Source: Streptomyces sp. MUM 203J (GTDB taxonomy: Bacteria > Actinomycetota > Actinomycetes > Streptomycetales > Streptomycetaceae). Taken from it: 64,000 nt of DNA. A model generated the notes under the pieces. It ran no database searches, was not told the origin of the DNA, and worked only from the letters and a program-made list of their open reading frames with translations. The translations under genes and the position numbers were made by a program. Shown piece after piece: positions 1 to 9,100 of this stretch (the stretch's first letter is position 1; every line of letters begins with the position of its first letter). The stretch covers positions 1-64,000 of the forward strand of contig NZ_JADWYO010000024.1 of assembly GCF_022414595.1 (NCBI RefSeq), in the 5' to 3' direction.

Positions 1-2
1 CC

Positions 3-251
3 CTCGACTCGGCCGCGGACGCGGGCTGCGGGCGTCTGGTGCCGCCCCGCGACCCGGACGCGCCGGCACGCGCGGTGGCCGGCCTGCCGGCCGAGCCCGC
101 GCTGCGGGCCGGGTGCGGGGCGGCCGGGCGGCGCAGGGTGCTCAGCCTGTACGACTGGACGCACGTCGCCGCGGCCACGGAAACCGTGTACGGCGAGGTG
201 TGCGAGGCCCGGCGCCGGGCGGTGCGGCCTTCGGTGCCCGGGGCGGCCTGA
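3..251 (+). CDS. C-terminal end of a GT4-family glycosyltransferase (5' truncated by the window)
   Basis: The reading frame is open from the left edge and stops at TGA 249-251, so only the last 82 codons are present. The visible pattern (GCGRLVPPRDPDAPARAV, then LRAGCGAAGRRRVLSLYDW, then a short helix) is the usual tail of GT4 transferases: the end of the GT-B nucleotide-sugar site followed by the C-terminal helix that folds back. Sugar donor and acceptor cannot be judged from this piece. It converges on the phosphatase gene at 309, and only 57 bases separate the two stop codons. I saw no clear terminator hairpin there. Confidence 0.75.
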   Translation, partial: LDSAADAGCGRLVPPRDPDAPARAVAGLPAEPALRAGCGAAGRRRVLSLYDWTHVAAATETVYGEVCEARRRAVRPSVPGAA

Positions 252-308
252 GCGACTCTCCGGCTCCCCTGCTCCGCGTCTTCCCGGCTTGCCGCCGGAT
301 CGACTCCT

Positions 309-2816
309 TCAGGTACCCGGGGGTGCCTCGTCGCGCGCGGCGAGCAGCAGGGCCACGTCGTCGGGGCGGTCCTTGGCACGGAGCGCCTCGTCGACGAGCC
401 GGTCCGCGAGGGCGGACAGGGTCAGGTCGGCGGGGGCGGTGGCGAGCAGCCCGCGCAGCCGCTCCACGCCGAGGTCGATGTCCACACCCGGCTGCTCGAC
501 CAGCCCGTCCGTGTAGAAGCCCAGCACGGCTCCGCGCGGCAGCTGCAGTTCCGCGACCGGGTACGTGGCGTCCGGGTCCACACCGAGGACGACGCCGCCC
601 GGCAGGTCGACGACCTCGGCGGCGCCGTCGGGGCGGCGCAGCAGCGGCGGGAGATGACCGGCGCGCACAGCGCGCACGACGCCGGTCTCCGAGTCGAGCA
701 CGCAGTAGCAGCAACTCGCGAACTGGCCGGGGTCGAGGTCGATGAGCAGCCGGTTGGTGCCGCTCACGACCTCCTGCGGGTCGTTCCCGGCCAGCGCGAA
801 GGCCCGTACGGCGCTGCGGAGCTGGCCCATCGTGGCGGCGGCGGACACGCCGTGGCCCTGGACGTCGCCGATGACGAGGGCCAGGCCCCGGGAGGTCTCC
901 ACGACGTCGTACCAGTCGCCGCCGACGTCCATGCCCTGGGTGCCGGGCAGATAGCGGCCGACGGTGGAGACATGGCGCAGCCGGGGCAGCCGGTGCGGGA
1001 GCAGCGCGTCCTGGAGGCCTCGGGCGAGGGCGGCCTCGGTGTCGTAGCGCCGGGCCCGCTGGAGCGCCTGCGCGATGAGCCCGGCGAGCGCGGTGAGGAC
1101 GGTGCGCTCCTCCGGGCTGAAGCCGCGGGGCTGGTCGAAGCCGAGGATGCAGGACCCCACGGGCCGCCCGGAGGCGATGAGCGGGAGGAAGGCACGGGCG
1201 CCGACGTGGGCGTCGAGGGGGATGCCCGGGTAGGCGGCGGCGAGCCGCTGCATGGACTCGAAGAAGATGGGCCGGCCGGTGGTGAGGCACTCGACGCCGG
1301 GCAGGCGGGCGTCGAGCCCGACGCCGTCGAAGCGGTCCAGGAAGCCCTGCGGGAAGCCGGTCTCCCAGGCGAGGTGGAGGTGGCGTTCGCTGAGCAGGTA
1401 GATGGCGAGCTCACGGCCGCCGAAGGCGGGCAGCAGCTCCTCGGTGACGACTTCGGAGACCTGGCGGGCGGTGACCGCCTCGGTGAGCGCGATGGCGAGG
1501 GCGACCGGCCGGTACAGCACGGAGGCGCGGTCGGCCGGGGAACCCATGAGGACGCTGCCGGGGCTGGCCACGGAGCCGGGGGCGTACGCGGGCTCGTCGG
1601 CGGCGCTCAGGCTGACGGTGAGGCCGTCGTGGTCGGGGTGGAGGGAGACGTTCAGCCAGGAGGCCCCGTTCCGGTGGGCGAGGAAGTGCACCGGTTCGGA
1701 GGAGAGGAGGGCGGCGCGGAAGTGGTCCTCGTACGCGGGGCGGGCGGTCCAGGGCTGCGCTTCCCACAGGACCTGTCCGAGGAGGGCGCCGCGGGCGACG
1801 CCGAGAAGGTCCTCCGCGCGGCGGCTCAGGTAGGTGACGCGGCCGAGGCGGTCCAGGGAGAGGACGCCGGTGGAGAGCCGGTCCGCGGCGGCCGCGACGA
1901 TGGGGCCGGTGCCGGGGTCGACGAGCAGCCCGGAGACGCGGTGATCGTCGGGGGCGGGCCGGCGGGACAGTTCGATGAGGTGGGGGCGGCCGTCACGGCC
2001 GCGCAGCCACATGCGGCGGCCGGCCGGCCGGCCGGAGCCGGTGTCCTCGGTCAGCCGGCGGACCATCGCGGACAGGCCGTACACGTCCTCGGGGGCGAGG
2101 AGGCGGAACAGAGCCTCGGCGGTGCCGGGCGGGTCTCCGGACTCGCCGCAGAGGATCCGGCGCACCTCGGCGTCGGCGGTGACGACGCCGGTGTCCAGGG
2201 CCCAGGTGAAGCGGGCGACGTGGACGGGCGGGGTGGCGCCCGCGGGGAGCTGCACCAGGGCGGGGGCGCTGTCCCAGGCGACCGGGGTGCCTGCTGCGTC
2301 CAGCTCGGCCAGGGCGGCGCCGAGGCGGTCGGCGGTGGCTTTGACACGGCGGCGGTCGGAGGCGGCGACGGCGCCGGTGGAGGTGGCCCGGAGCACCACC
2401 AGGACCCCGAAGCGGTCGCGGTCGGCGGAGACCGGTACGTACAGCGAGCCGAACGGGTAGGGCAGGCCCGCCATCAGCTGGGGGTAGCGGCGCATGGCCT
2501 CCTCGGCGTCGGCGAGGTGGACCGGGTGTCCGGAGCGGTAGGCGTCCGCGACGGGGAAGGGCCGGTTGATGTGCATGCGCCACCAGGGGCGGAACAGGTG
2601 GCCCGGGAGACCGGCGAGGACGGCGAGACGGAGGAGGCCGCCGGAGCGGGAGCGGAGGTAGACGCCGCCGGCGTAGCCGCCCGCGGCTTCGACGGCGGCC
2701 ACGACGGCGGGGGCGAGGGTGAGGGCCAGGGGGTCTGGGACGGGGGCCTCCGCCGCGCCGCTTTCCTGTGGGCCCGGGGGGTCGGAGGGGCCACCGGGGG
2801 CGCCGAACCAGGTCAC
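309..2816 (-). CDS. GAF/PAS-sensing SpoIIE-type PP2C protein phosphatase
   Basis: An 835-residue soluble protein with no membrane segment. In order I see a GAF-like domain (about 35-180), a PAS fold (about 315-425, DRLGRVTYLSRRAEDLLG), a second GAF (about 440-595) and a C-terminal SpoIIE/PP2C domain (about 615-830) with the metal-binding pattern GGDWYDV and GDVQGHG, and a later FYTDGLVE. Family members dephosphorylate anti-anti-sigma factors, so a role in a partner-switching sigma pathway is likely. There is no HATPase kinase domain, unlike the two larger paralogues in this window. The GTG start at 2816 has no good Shine-Dalgarno, so the start is uncertain. Ligand and target are unknown. Confidence 0.88.
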   Translation of the reverse strand: MTWFGAPGGPSDPPGPQESGAAEAPVPDPLALTLAPAVVAAVEAAGGYAGGVYLRSRSGGLLRLAVLAGLPGHLFRPWWRMHINRPFPVADAYRSGHPVHLADAEEAMRRYPQLMAGLPYPFGSLYVPVSADRDRFGVLVVLRATSTGAVAASDRRRVKATADRLGAALAELDAAGTPVAWDSAPALVQLPAGATPPVHVARFTWALDTGVVTADAEVRRILCGESGDPPGTAEALFRLLAPEDVYGLSAMVRRLTEDTGSGRPAGRRMWLRGRDGRPHLIELSRRPAPDDHRVSGLLVDPGTGPIVAAAADRLSTGVLSLDRLGRVTYLSRRAEDLLGVARGALLGQVLWEAQPWTARPAYEDHFRAALLSSEPVHFLAHRNGASWLNVSLHPDHDGLTVSLSAADEPAYAPGSVASPGSVLMGSPADRASVLYRPVALAIALTEAVTARQVSEVVTEELLPAFGGRELAIYLLSERHLHLAWETGFPQGFLDRFDGVGLDARLPGVECLTTGRPIFFESMQRLAAAYPGIPLDAHVGARAFLPLIASGRPVGSCILGFDQPRGFSPEERTVLTALAGLIAQALQRARRYDTEAALARGLQDALLPHRLPRLRHVSTVGRYLPGTQGMDVGGDWYDVVETSRGLALVIGDVQGHGVSAAATMGQLRSAVRAFALAGNDPQEVVSGTNRLLIDLDPGQFASCCYCVLDSETGVVRAVRAGHLPPLLRRPDGAAEVVDLPGGVVLGVDPDATYPVAELQLPRGAVLGFYTDGLVEQPGVDIDLGVERLRGLLATAPADLTLSALADRLVDEALRAKDRPDDVALLLAARDEAPPGT

Positions 2817-3210
2817 ACAGCAAGGATGCGCCCGGTGTCACCACCGGGGCCACCGGGGCGGGACACCGTCCGGCCGAGTGCGGCGCTCAGGCGGTGCGGG
2901 GGCACCGTCCCGGCGGACGCCCGGCGCCCGCGGGGTCGGGGCGGGGGGCGGACCACAGGGCCGTTCCACCGCGCCCGCCCCCTGCTGCGCTCTCGGCTCC
3001 TCCCCCGGTTCTCGGCTTCGTCCGCACAGGGGACCCCCTGAGCAGGCGGCGCCGTCATCGCCCTGGGGGTGTCCCCGCACGGGCGCTCGGGGAGGAACGT
3101 CTTCCCGCGGCGAGGAACGAGGGCCCGGCAGCCCACAGCCCCACCGGCAGTCGAGGGCGTACCCTGCGCGCTATCTTGTGCGGAATTGGGGCGAATGAAG
3201 GAGGCGGATC
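2817..3210. promoter_or_regulatory. Divergent intergenic region between the SpoIIE phosphatase and rpiR genes
   Basis: This stretch of about 390 bases has no convincing gene. On the plus strand GTCGAG, 16 bases and TATCTT (ending near 3176) could be a promoter for the RpiR gene, followed by a clear ribosome-binding site (AAGGAGG, about 3198-3204) in front of GTG 3211. The promoter match is weak and is offered only as a candidate. No inverted repeat of operator quality was seen. Confidence 0.3.
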
Positions 3211-4143
3211 GTGCCATCAGTGCCATCGGGGCAGCAGGCACGCGCGCAGGCGGCGGCGATCACACCGGGACTCCAGGTCCCGGAGGTGGAGCCGACGCCC
3301 GCGGAGCGGGTGCGGGCCTTGTTCGGCGGCCACCGGCTGTCCCCGGGACAGCGGCGTATCGCACAGTACCTGGTCGACCACCTCACGGAGGCGGCGTTCC
3401 TGTCGATCACCGAGCTGGCGGAGCGTGCCGGAGTGAGCCAGCCGTCGGTGACCCGGTTCGCCGGGGCGCTCGGGTACAGCGGGTACCCGGCGCTGCGGGA
3501 GGCCCTGCAGCCGATCGCGCTGAGTGCCATCGCCGCCGCCCCGGACAGCCGTGAGGAGATCCGCCGCAACGAACTCCAGGCGGCGATCGACGCCGAGATC
3601 GAGAACCTGGAGAACCTGCGGCGGGTCCTCGGTGACCCGGAACGGATCCTGGAGCTGGGGCGGCAGCTGGCGCGTTCGGTGCCCTTGACGGTTCTGGGTC
3701 TGCGGATCTCGGTGTCGCTCGCGGAGTACTTCGCGTACGCGGCCCGGCGGATCCATCCGGATGTCCGGCTGGTGACACGCGGCGGCAGCGTCGCGTACGA
3801 CACGCTGCTCCAGGCCGGCGAGGCGGGCGGCAGCTGGGTGCTGGCGTTCGCGATGCCGCGGCACGCTAAGGAAACGCTGTCGGCCCTGTCGGCGGCCCGC
3901 CGTGCCGGGCTCCGTGTGGCGCTGATCACTGACCTGACCATGGGGCCTCTTGTGGAGGCCGCAGACGTGGCGCTCACCGCGCCGACCGGATCACGCCTTG
4001 TCTTCGACTCGTACGCCGCACCGGGCGTGCTGTCCGCGGCGGTGCTCCAGGCGATGGCGGACGCCGAACCAGAGCGCACACAGGCGCGGTTGGAGCGATA
4101 CGAACAGGTGGCCATGCAGCACGAGTTCTTCCTCGACGACTGA
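3211..4143 (+). CDS. MurR/RpiR-family transcriptional regulator with SIS sugar-phosphate domain
   Basis: A 310-residue regulator. The N-terminal HTH_6 domain is clear (about 40-105: LSPGQRRIAQYLVDHL, then FLSITELAERAGVSQPSVTRF), followed by a SIS domain (about 140-270) that in this family binds a phosphosugar. The GTG start is chosen because AAGGAGG lies 7 bases upstream. Family members control amino-sugar, inositol or central sugar use. No sugar gene is adjacent here, so the regulon cannot be read from context. The inositol genes at the far right of the window are 59 kb away and should not be linked to it without data. Confidence 0.88.
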   Translation: MPSVPSGQQARAQAAAITPGLQVPEVEPTPAERVRALFGGHRLSPGQRRIAQYLVDHLTEAAFLSITELAERAGVSQPSVTRFAGALGYSGYPALREALQPIALSAIAAAPDSREEIRRNELQAAIDAEIENLENLRRVLGDPERILELGRQLARSVPLTVLGLRISVSLAEYFAYAARRIHPDVRLVTRGGSVAYDTLLQAGEAGGSWVLAFAMPRHAKETLSALSAARRAGLRVALITDLTMGPLVEAADVALTAPTGSRLVFDSYAAPGVLSAAVLQAMADAEPERTQARLERYEQVAMQHEFFLDD

Positions 4144-4470
4144 GCGGCGGGGGCGCGGGGGCGCGCTGCGCAGGAGACTTCGGTGGGTCCGGAACGACCG
4201 GACGGCACCGAATATTTTCGGCCATCTAGGAGCATGAAATTTTTCATGCCCTTGCTTACTCAACGGTATATATATTTACTTCTCGCACGGCCCGCACGCA
4301 CCGATAGGTGCGCCGCGGCGCCCGATGATCGAACACAGCGGGCGGCGCTCCCTCCTCGCGCCGCCCCACGTGTTCGCTGCCGGGTCATCCGCTCTCCCCT
4401 GCGGAGCCCGCATGGCGGCCCCGGTCTACCCCTGGTCCGGGGCCGCCGACCCTCTCCCCGGCCTCGCGCC
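4144..4470. other. Convergent intergenic region with an unusual AT-rich island
   Basis: No gene is supported between the stop codons of the rpiR and DUF5133 genes. About 4211-4280 is strikingly AT-rich for this genome, with AATATTTT, a perfect palindrome (listed separately) and TATATATATTTA. Such a patch in DNA of roughly 72 percent GC suggests a protein-binding site, a promoter for a non-coding RNA, or a remnant of foreign DNA. Nothing in the sequence decides between these. Confidence 0.4.
4232..4249. promoter_or_regulatory. Perfect palindrome GCATGAAA-TT-TTTCATGC (candidate operator)
   Basis: Two exact 8-base arms separated by TT, just downstream of the RpiR regulator gene. SIS-domain RpiR regulators bind palindromes, and AT-rich TGAAA/TTTCA arms are plausible for them, so autogenous or local control is possible. 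Against this, the site lies between two 3' ends rather than in front of an annotated gene. The 2-base loop makes it a poor intrinsic terminator. Confidence 0.35.
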
Positions 4471-4686
4471 TCAGCCCGCCGCGCCCGCCGCCGCGGCCAG
4501 CCGCGCCCGGGCCGCCGCCAGCGCGTGCTCCAGCTGACGCGTGCCCGTGGTCACGCACAGCGTGTACGTCACATCGTCCAGGCGGCGTTTCAGATCGGGA
4601 GCGACGGCCCGCTCCTGCGCCGCCGCGCACAGGGACTCGTAGCGGGCGACCAGCTCACGAAGCACAGCGGGATGCGCCAACAGCAT
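4471..4686 (-). CDS. DUF5133 small protein
   Basis: A 71-residue protein starting MLLAHPAVLRELVARYE. It carries the family signature around residues 30-45 (RLDDVTYTLCVTTG) and then an Ala-rich helix. DUF5133 proteins are common in Streptomyces; their function is not known to me. I start at ATG 4686 because GGAAAGGCAGG lies just upstream and the family usually begins with MLL; a longer frame to 4806 adds only Pro/Ser-rich sequence. It is probably a single transcript, 237 bases from the methyltransferase stop. Confidence 0.7.
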   Translation of the reverse strand: MLLAHPAVLRELVARYESLCAAAQERAVAPDLKRRLDDVTYTLCVTTGTRQLEHALAAARARLAAAAGAAG

Positions 4687-4923
4687 GGGCGTACCTGCCT
4701 TTCCGACGCCATGAGGCACGAGAGAGGTCGGGGACGACGGCGCTGCCGGAGTCCCCGGAGGTGGATGTGACCTGAGCGAGGGCCGGGCGATACGCATCGG
4801 AGACACCCGGATCGGGCGTACGGACGCCGTCCCGCACGGGGTTGTGCCCGGACTGCCCGGCCTTCACACGACATTGTGATGCAACCGTGATGGGTTCGCC
4901 GTACGGGACGCGACGGAGTGTGA

Positions 4924-5685
4924 TCAAGCAGGATCTTCGGCCGGGCGGCGCGCCACGACCAGGCGGCAGCGCGGCGCCCCGTCCGGCCGCCGGCCCAGCG
5001 CGGCCAGCGGATACAGCCCGGCGGGTTCGAAGCCCGCGCGCTCCAGGTCGGCCAGCACGTCCGGGAGCCGGAAGGTCCGGTAGTACATGACGAAGGGCGG
5101 CCACCACAGCGCGTTGCGCACGCGCATGGCGGCGTCGAAACCCCACAGTGTCCAGTACGGCAGCGAGCCGACCCGCGGCGGCGCCATCACCGGGAACGCG
5201 AACCGCCCGCCGGGCTGCAGCGCGGCGCGCACCCGCGCGAACAGCCCGGGCCGCTCCCGGGGCAGGAAGTGCCCGAACGCCCCGAAGCTCACCGCCAGGT
5301 CGAACTCCTCCCGGAACGGCAGGGCCCGCGCGTCCGCCCGCACCCACTCCGGGTCCGGGTGCCGCCCCTCCCCCGCCGGACACGCCTCCCGGGCCCGGGC
5401 CAGCATGCCCGCGCTGACGTCCACCCCGGCGACCCGCTCGCGGCACAGCCCCCTCAGCAGTCCCGTACCGGCACCCGTGCCGCAGCACACGTCGAGGCCC
5501 GCGCCGAACGGCCCCAGGGGCCGCAGCGCGTCGGCCGTGGCAGCCAGGACGGCGTCGGGCGTGCGGAACGGCGTCAGGTCGAACTTCGGGGCCAGCAGGT
5601 CGTAGCCGCGCTCGACCGAGGAGAGCGCCTGGACGGCCAGCTCCCGGAGCGTGGGTCCCTCGGGCGCGGACATGGGAGTGATCAT
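4924..5685 (-). CDS. Class I SAM-dependent methyltransferase
   Basis: A 253-residue protein with a Rossmann methyltransferase core. Motif I is GLDVCCGTGAGTG (about residue 60), followed by an acidic end of strand 2 (VAGVDVS) and motif IV-like DLAVSFGAFGHF. The substrate is not evident. The C-terminal part (WTLWGFDAAMRVRNALWWPP) is hydrophobic and aromatic, which suggests a lipid-like or apolar substrate, but this is inference. Starts at 5685 (MITPMS) or 5673 (MSAPEG) are both possible, as neither has a good ribosome-binding site. It lies 35 bases downstream of the SpoIIE-family gene on the same strand, so co-transcription is possible. Confidence 0.82.
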   Translation of the reverse strand: MITPMSAPEGPTLRELAVQALSSVERGYDLLAPKFDLTPFRTPDAVLAATADALRPLGPFGAGLDVCCGTGAGTGLLRGLCRERVAGVDVSAGMLARAREACPAGEGRHPDPEWVRADARALPFREEFDLAVSFGAFGHFLPRERPGLFARVRAALQPGGRFAFPVMAPPRVGSLPYWTLWGFDAAMRVRNALWWPPFVMYYRTFRLPDVLADLERAGFEPAGLYPLAALGRRPDGAPRCRLVVARRPAEDPA

Positions 5686-5720
5686 TACGGGGAGGGTAGC
5701 GGTACGGCCGCTCCGGCGGG

Positions 5721-8477
5721 TCACAGCGGGTCCACGTCGAAGGCGTCCAGCGGGTCGAACGCCGGCTCCGCCGCGCCGCGGGTGCCGGAGGCGCCCGGCA
5801 GGGGCTGCTCGGCCCAGATGACCTTGCCTTCGGCGGTGTAGCGGGTGCCCCAGCGGTCCGCGAGCTGCGAGACGAGGAACAGCCCGCGCCCGCCCTCGTC
5901 CGTCGTGGCCGCGTACCGCAGGTGCGGCGAGGTGCTGCTGGTGTCGGTGACCTCGCAGGTCAGGACCCGGTCGTAGATCAGCCGGACGTGGACGGGCGGC
6001 GAGCCGTAACGGATCGCGTTGGTGATCAGTTCGCTCAGCACCAGCTCCGTGGTGAAGGCCAGGTCGGACAGCCCCCACGCGTCGAGTCTCGCCGCCGCCT
6101 CGGCCCGGATCCCGGCGACCGCCTCGGGCGAGAACGGCACGTCCCAGTCCGCGATCCGGTCCGCGTCGAGGCCGCGGGTGCGGGCGATGAGCAGCGCCAC
6201 GTCGTCCTTGGGATGGGCGGGCAGCAGAGCGGCCAGCACCGCCTGGCAGCTCTCCTCGGGACTGCGGCCCGGCCCGCCGAGGGACTGCCGCAACAGCTCA
6301 AGCCCGACGTCGATGTCCCGGGTGCGCTCCTCGATGAGCCCGTCGGTGTAGAAGACCAGCTGACTGCCCTCGGCCAGGTCGAGTTCCGCCGTCTCGTACG
6401 GTATGCCGCCCAGGCCCAGCGGCGGTCCGACCGGCAGGTCGGGGAACTCGACCCGGCCGTCGGGGTGGACGAGCGCGGGCATCGGGTGCCCGGCCCGGGC
6501 GAGCGCGCAGCGACGGGTGACCGGGTCGTACACCGCGTACAGGCAGGTGGCACCGGTCATGCCCGCGCCGATGGCGAGGTCGTCGGCGCCCGCCTCGTCC
6601 TGGTCGATGCGGCCGATCAGGTCGTCCAGACGGCCGAGGAGTTCGTCGGGCGGAAGGTCGAGGGTGGAGAAGTTGTGCACCGCGGTACGCAGCCTGCCCA
6701 TGGTCGCGGCGGCGTGCAGCCCGTGGCCGACCACGTCCCCGACCACGAGGGCGACCCGGCTGCCGGGCAGGGGGATGACGTCGAACCAGTCGCCGCCGAC
6801 GCCGGACTGGGCGGGAAGGTAGCGGTGAGCCACGTCGACGGCACTCTGCTCGGGCAGGGCCCGGGGCAGCAGGCTGCGCTGGAGGGTGACGGCCATGGCG
6901 TGCTCGCGGGTGTAGCGGCGGGCGTTGTCGATGGCCACGGCGGCGCGGGCGACCAGCTCCTCCGCCAGGGTGAGGTCCTCCGCCTCGAAGGGCTCGGGCT
7001 TCTCGGAGCGCCAGAAGTTCGCGACGCCGAGGACGACACCGCGTGCCCGCAGCGGCACGGCGATCAGCGAGTGGATGCCGTAGGAGACGATGGCGCCGGC
7101 CCGCTCGGGATCCTGGGCCTGCCAGCCCGGCGCCCGGGACAGGTCGGGCACCAGCTCGGCCCGCCCGGAGCCGAACCCCCGGGCCTGGGGGGTGGACGGC
7201 ACGAAGGTGATCATATTGCCGGTCGGGTAGAGAGGATGGTCGTCGCGGATGCCCCGGGATGCTGTGCGGCGCATGGCGGTATCGGTACCCGCCGGTTCCT
7301 CGCCGCGCAGGACGGGGGCGGAGAGGTCGACGGTGACGAAGTCCGCGAAGCGGGGCACGGCCACCTCCGCGAGCTCCTCGGCGGTGCGGACGACGTCGAG
7401 GGAGGTGCCGATGCCGCCCCCCGCGTCGTACAGCAGGTTGAGGCGCTTGCGGGCGACCTGGGCACGGCCGCTGAGCGCGCGCAGTTCGGTCGTGTCGCGG
7501 ATGGTGGCGACGGTGCCGCCGGGACCCCCGTACGGGTCGGTGGGGCGCTGGTTGACCGCGAGGAGGCGGCCGGCCGCGGGGACGACCTCGTCGGTGGCGA
7601 CCCGGCCGGAGGTGAGCAGCTCCGCGATCCGGGGATCGAGGCCGGGGAGGTCGTCGACGAGCAGCCCCTCACCGTCGGGCGGGAGTCTGAGGAGGCGTTC
7701 GGCCTCGTCGTTGGCCAGGACCAGGCGGCCGTCGCCGCCGACGATGACGACGCCTTCCCGGACGGCGTGCAGGACGGCGTCGTGGTGTTCGTACACCCGG
7801 GTCATCTCGGCTGGTCCCAGGCCGTGGGTCTGACGGCGCAGGCGACGGGTGACGAGGGCGGTACCGACGGTGGCGACGGCGAGCCCGGCGGCGCTCGTGC
7901 CGAGGATGACGGGGAGCTGACGGGTGACGAGGCTCGTGACGTTGGTGACCTTCAGACCCGCCGAGACGAGGCCGACGACCTCGCCGTCCGGGGCTGTCAC
8001 CGGCACCACGGCCTGGACCTCGTCGCCCAGCGGGCCTGACACCCGCTCGGTGATGACCCGGCCTTCGAGGGACGGCTCGATGGTTCCGACGAACCGCTGG
8101 CCGATGCGGTCGGGCAGGGGGTGGCTGTAGCGGATTCCCTCGGTGTCCATGATGACGACGAAGTCGACGCCCGCCGCCCGGCGGGTCTCCTCCGCCATGG
8201 GCTGGAGCACGGCGGACGGGTCGGGCTGTTCGAGGACGTCGAGCAGCCCGGGGGCGTGGGCGACGCTCTGGGCGACGGCGACCGACTTGCCCCGGGCCTC
8301 GCGGTCGCTGTCGCTGCGCGACTGGAGCAGCAGCGCCAGGATGGCGCCCAGGACCAGCAGCACGACCAGCGTCACCTGCAGGACGAACACCTGCCCCGCG
8401 ACGCTGCGTGGACGCCTTTCGGCCAGGGACCGGACCGAGGCGCCTCGGAACCGGTCGAAAAAGTTGACCACGTTCAT
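5721..8477 (-). CDS. Membrane sensor with Cache, PAS, GAF, SpoIIE phosphatase and HATPase domains
   Basis: A 918-residue protein. TM1 is about 30-52 and TM2 about 180-205, flanking an extracytoplasmic single-Cache-like region (DFVVIMDTEGIRYSHP). Then come PAS (about 230-330), GAF (about 345-530), a SpoIIE PP2C domain (GGDWFDVIPLPG, GDVVGHGLHAAATMG) and a C-terminal anti-sigma-type HATPase (LSELITNAIRYG, then GGRGLFLVSQLADRWGTRY). Such proteins combine phosphatase and kinase activities on anti-anti-sigma factors, so one polypeptide can set both directions of a partner switch. The start at 8477 is chosen because the TM architecture begins there; upstream sequence is Arg/Pro-rich non-coding. A close paralogue lies at 53707-56421. 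Confidence 0.9.
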   Translation of the reverse strand: MNVVNFFDRFRGASVRSLAERRPRSVAGQVFVLQVTLVVLLVLGAILALLLQSRSDSDREARGKSVAVAQSVAHAPGLLDVLEQPDPSAVLQPMAEETRRAAGVDFVVIMDTEGIRYSHPLPDRIGQRFVGTIEPSLEGRVITERVSGPLGDEVQAVVPVTAPDGEVVGLVSAGLKVTNVTSLVTRQLPVILGTSAAGLAVATVGTALVTRRLRRQTHGLGPAEMTRVYEHHDAVLHAVREGVVIVGGDGRLVLANDEAERLLRLPPDGEGLLVDDLPGLDPRIAELLTSGRVATDEVVPAAGRLLAVNQRPTDPYGGPGGTVATIRDTTELRALSGRAQVARKRLNLLYDAGGGIGTSLDVVRTAEELAEVAVPRFADFVTVDLSAPVLRGEEPAGTDTAMRRTASRGIRDDHPLYPTGNMITFVPSTPQARGFGSGRAELVPDLSRAPGWQAQDPERAGAIVSYGIHSLIAVPLRARGVVLGVANFWRSEKPEPFEAEDLTLAEELVARAAVAIDNARRYTREHAMAVTLQRSLLPRALPEQSAVDVAHRYLPAQSGVGGDWFDVIPLPGSRVALVVGDVVGHGLHAAATMGRLRTAVHNFSTLDLPPDELLGRLDDLIGRIDQDEAGADDLAIGAGMTGATCLYAVYDPVTRRCALARAGHPMPALVHPDGRVEFPDLPVGPPLGLGGIPYETAELDLAEGSQLVFYTDGLIEERTRDIDVGLELLRQSLGGPGRSPEESCQAVLAALLPAHPKDDVALLIARTRGLDADRIADWDVPFSPEAVAGIRAEAAARLDAWGLSDLAFTTELVLSELITNAIRYGSPPVHVRLIYDRVLTCEVTDTSSTSPHLRYAATTDEGGRGLFLVSQLADRWGTRYTAEGKVIWAEQPLPGASGTRGAAEPAFDPLDAFDVDPL

Positions 8478-9100
8478 TTGTAACACTGGGCCCCTGGGCC
8501 CGCGCCAGGCCCGGGAACCGGGTGAACGCCCGCCACCCGGGCCGGACCGCGTCCCGGCCCGGTGGTGTCGCGTCCGGACCGGTACCCCGTCCGCTCGCCT
8601 CCCGGGCGCGGCGGCGGACCCGGAAGGCCATGAGCGACGGGCCCTGCGGGCCGGCCGACGAGGCCGCCCAGCACCGCCCGGCCGGCATCCCCGATCCCGC
8701 GTACGACGCCGAACGTCACGCATGCGGCGTTCAGCGGCCGGGGCACGCGCCGCGCGCCCGGTCGGCCTCCGCGTCGGCCGACGCCGTCAGAGGGCCGTGA
8801 ACGCGACGGCCCGCACGTCCGGGATCCGGGAACGCCGTCCTCCGGGCCCTTCGCCGCTTTCACCGGCCGGTGAGCGGGCGCGCCGCGCTCCCCGGGCCGC
8901 CGGACGTTCCCGGGGACGTCGGCCGGGCCTGTCTCCGTACCGCCGACAGCACGGGGTGAACGTCCGGGGCCCTCGCGTCCGTTGACTACGGGTCGCGCAG
9001 ACGGGCGAGCCGACTGTGAGGACGGAGGGTGCATTTTCAGCCGTCGGAGACGGGTATCGTCCACGCAGGGGCGGCATGGGCGGGCGACTGGGGGCGCGAC
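8478..9100. other. Divergent intergenic region, no gene supported
   Basis: About 620 bases of GC-rich sequence upstream of the membrane SpoIIE gene and the small gene at 9101. Open frames here are Arg/Pro/Gly-rich and lack ribosome-binding sites. A partial match to the redox motif of the later island (GGGCCCTTCG at 8844-8853) occurs without its second half and is treated as chance. Promoters for both flanking genes should lie here, but I cannot place them. Confidence 0.35.

Noticed and set aside
654..3041. A 795-codon open frame on the plus strand opposite the SpoIIE phosphatase gene
   Set aside because: Gly/Ala/Val-rich composition without domains or a ribosome-binding site. It is the expected mirror of a high-GC gene on the other strand.
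4232..4249. Palindrome GCATGAAA-TT-TTTCATGC as an intrinsic terminator
   Set aside because: The loop would be only 2 bases and the stem is AT-rich and weak, so an operator or other protein site is more likely.
5922..8039. A 705-codon plus-strand frame opposite the membrane SpoIIE gene
   Set aside because: Same antisense artefact; the minus strand has a full multi-domain protein.
8844..8853. GGGCCCTTCG upstream of the membrane SpoIIE gene as an OsdR box
   Set aside because: The second half-site is missing (CCGC instead of GCCC), and the flanking genes are not typical members of the regulon.
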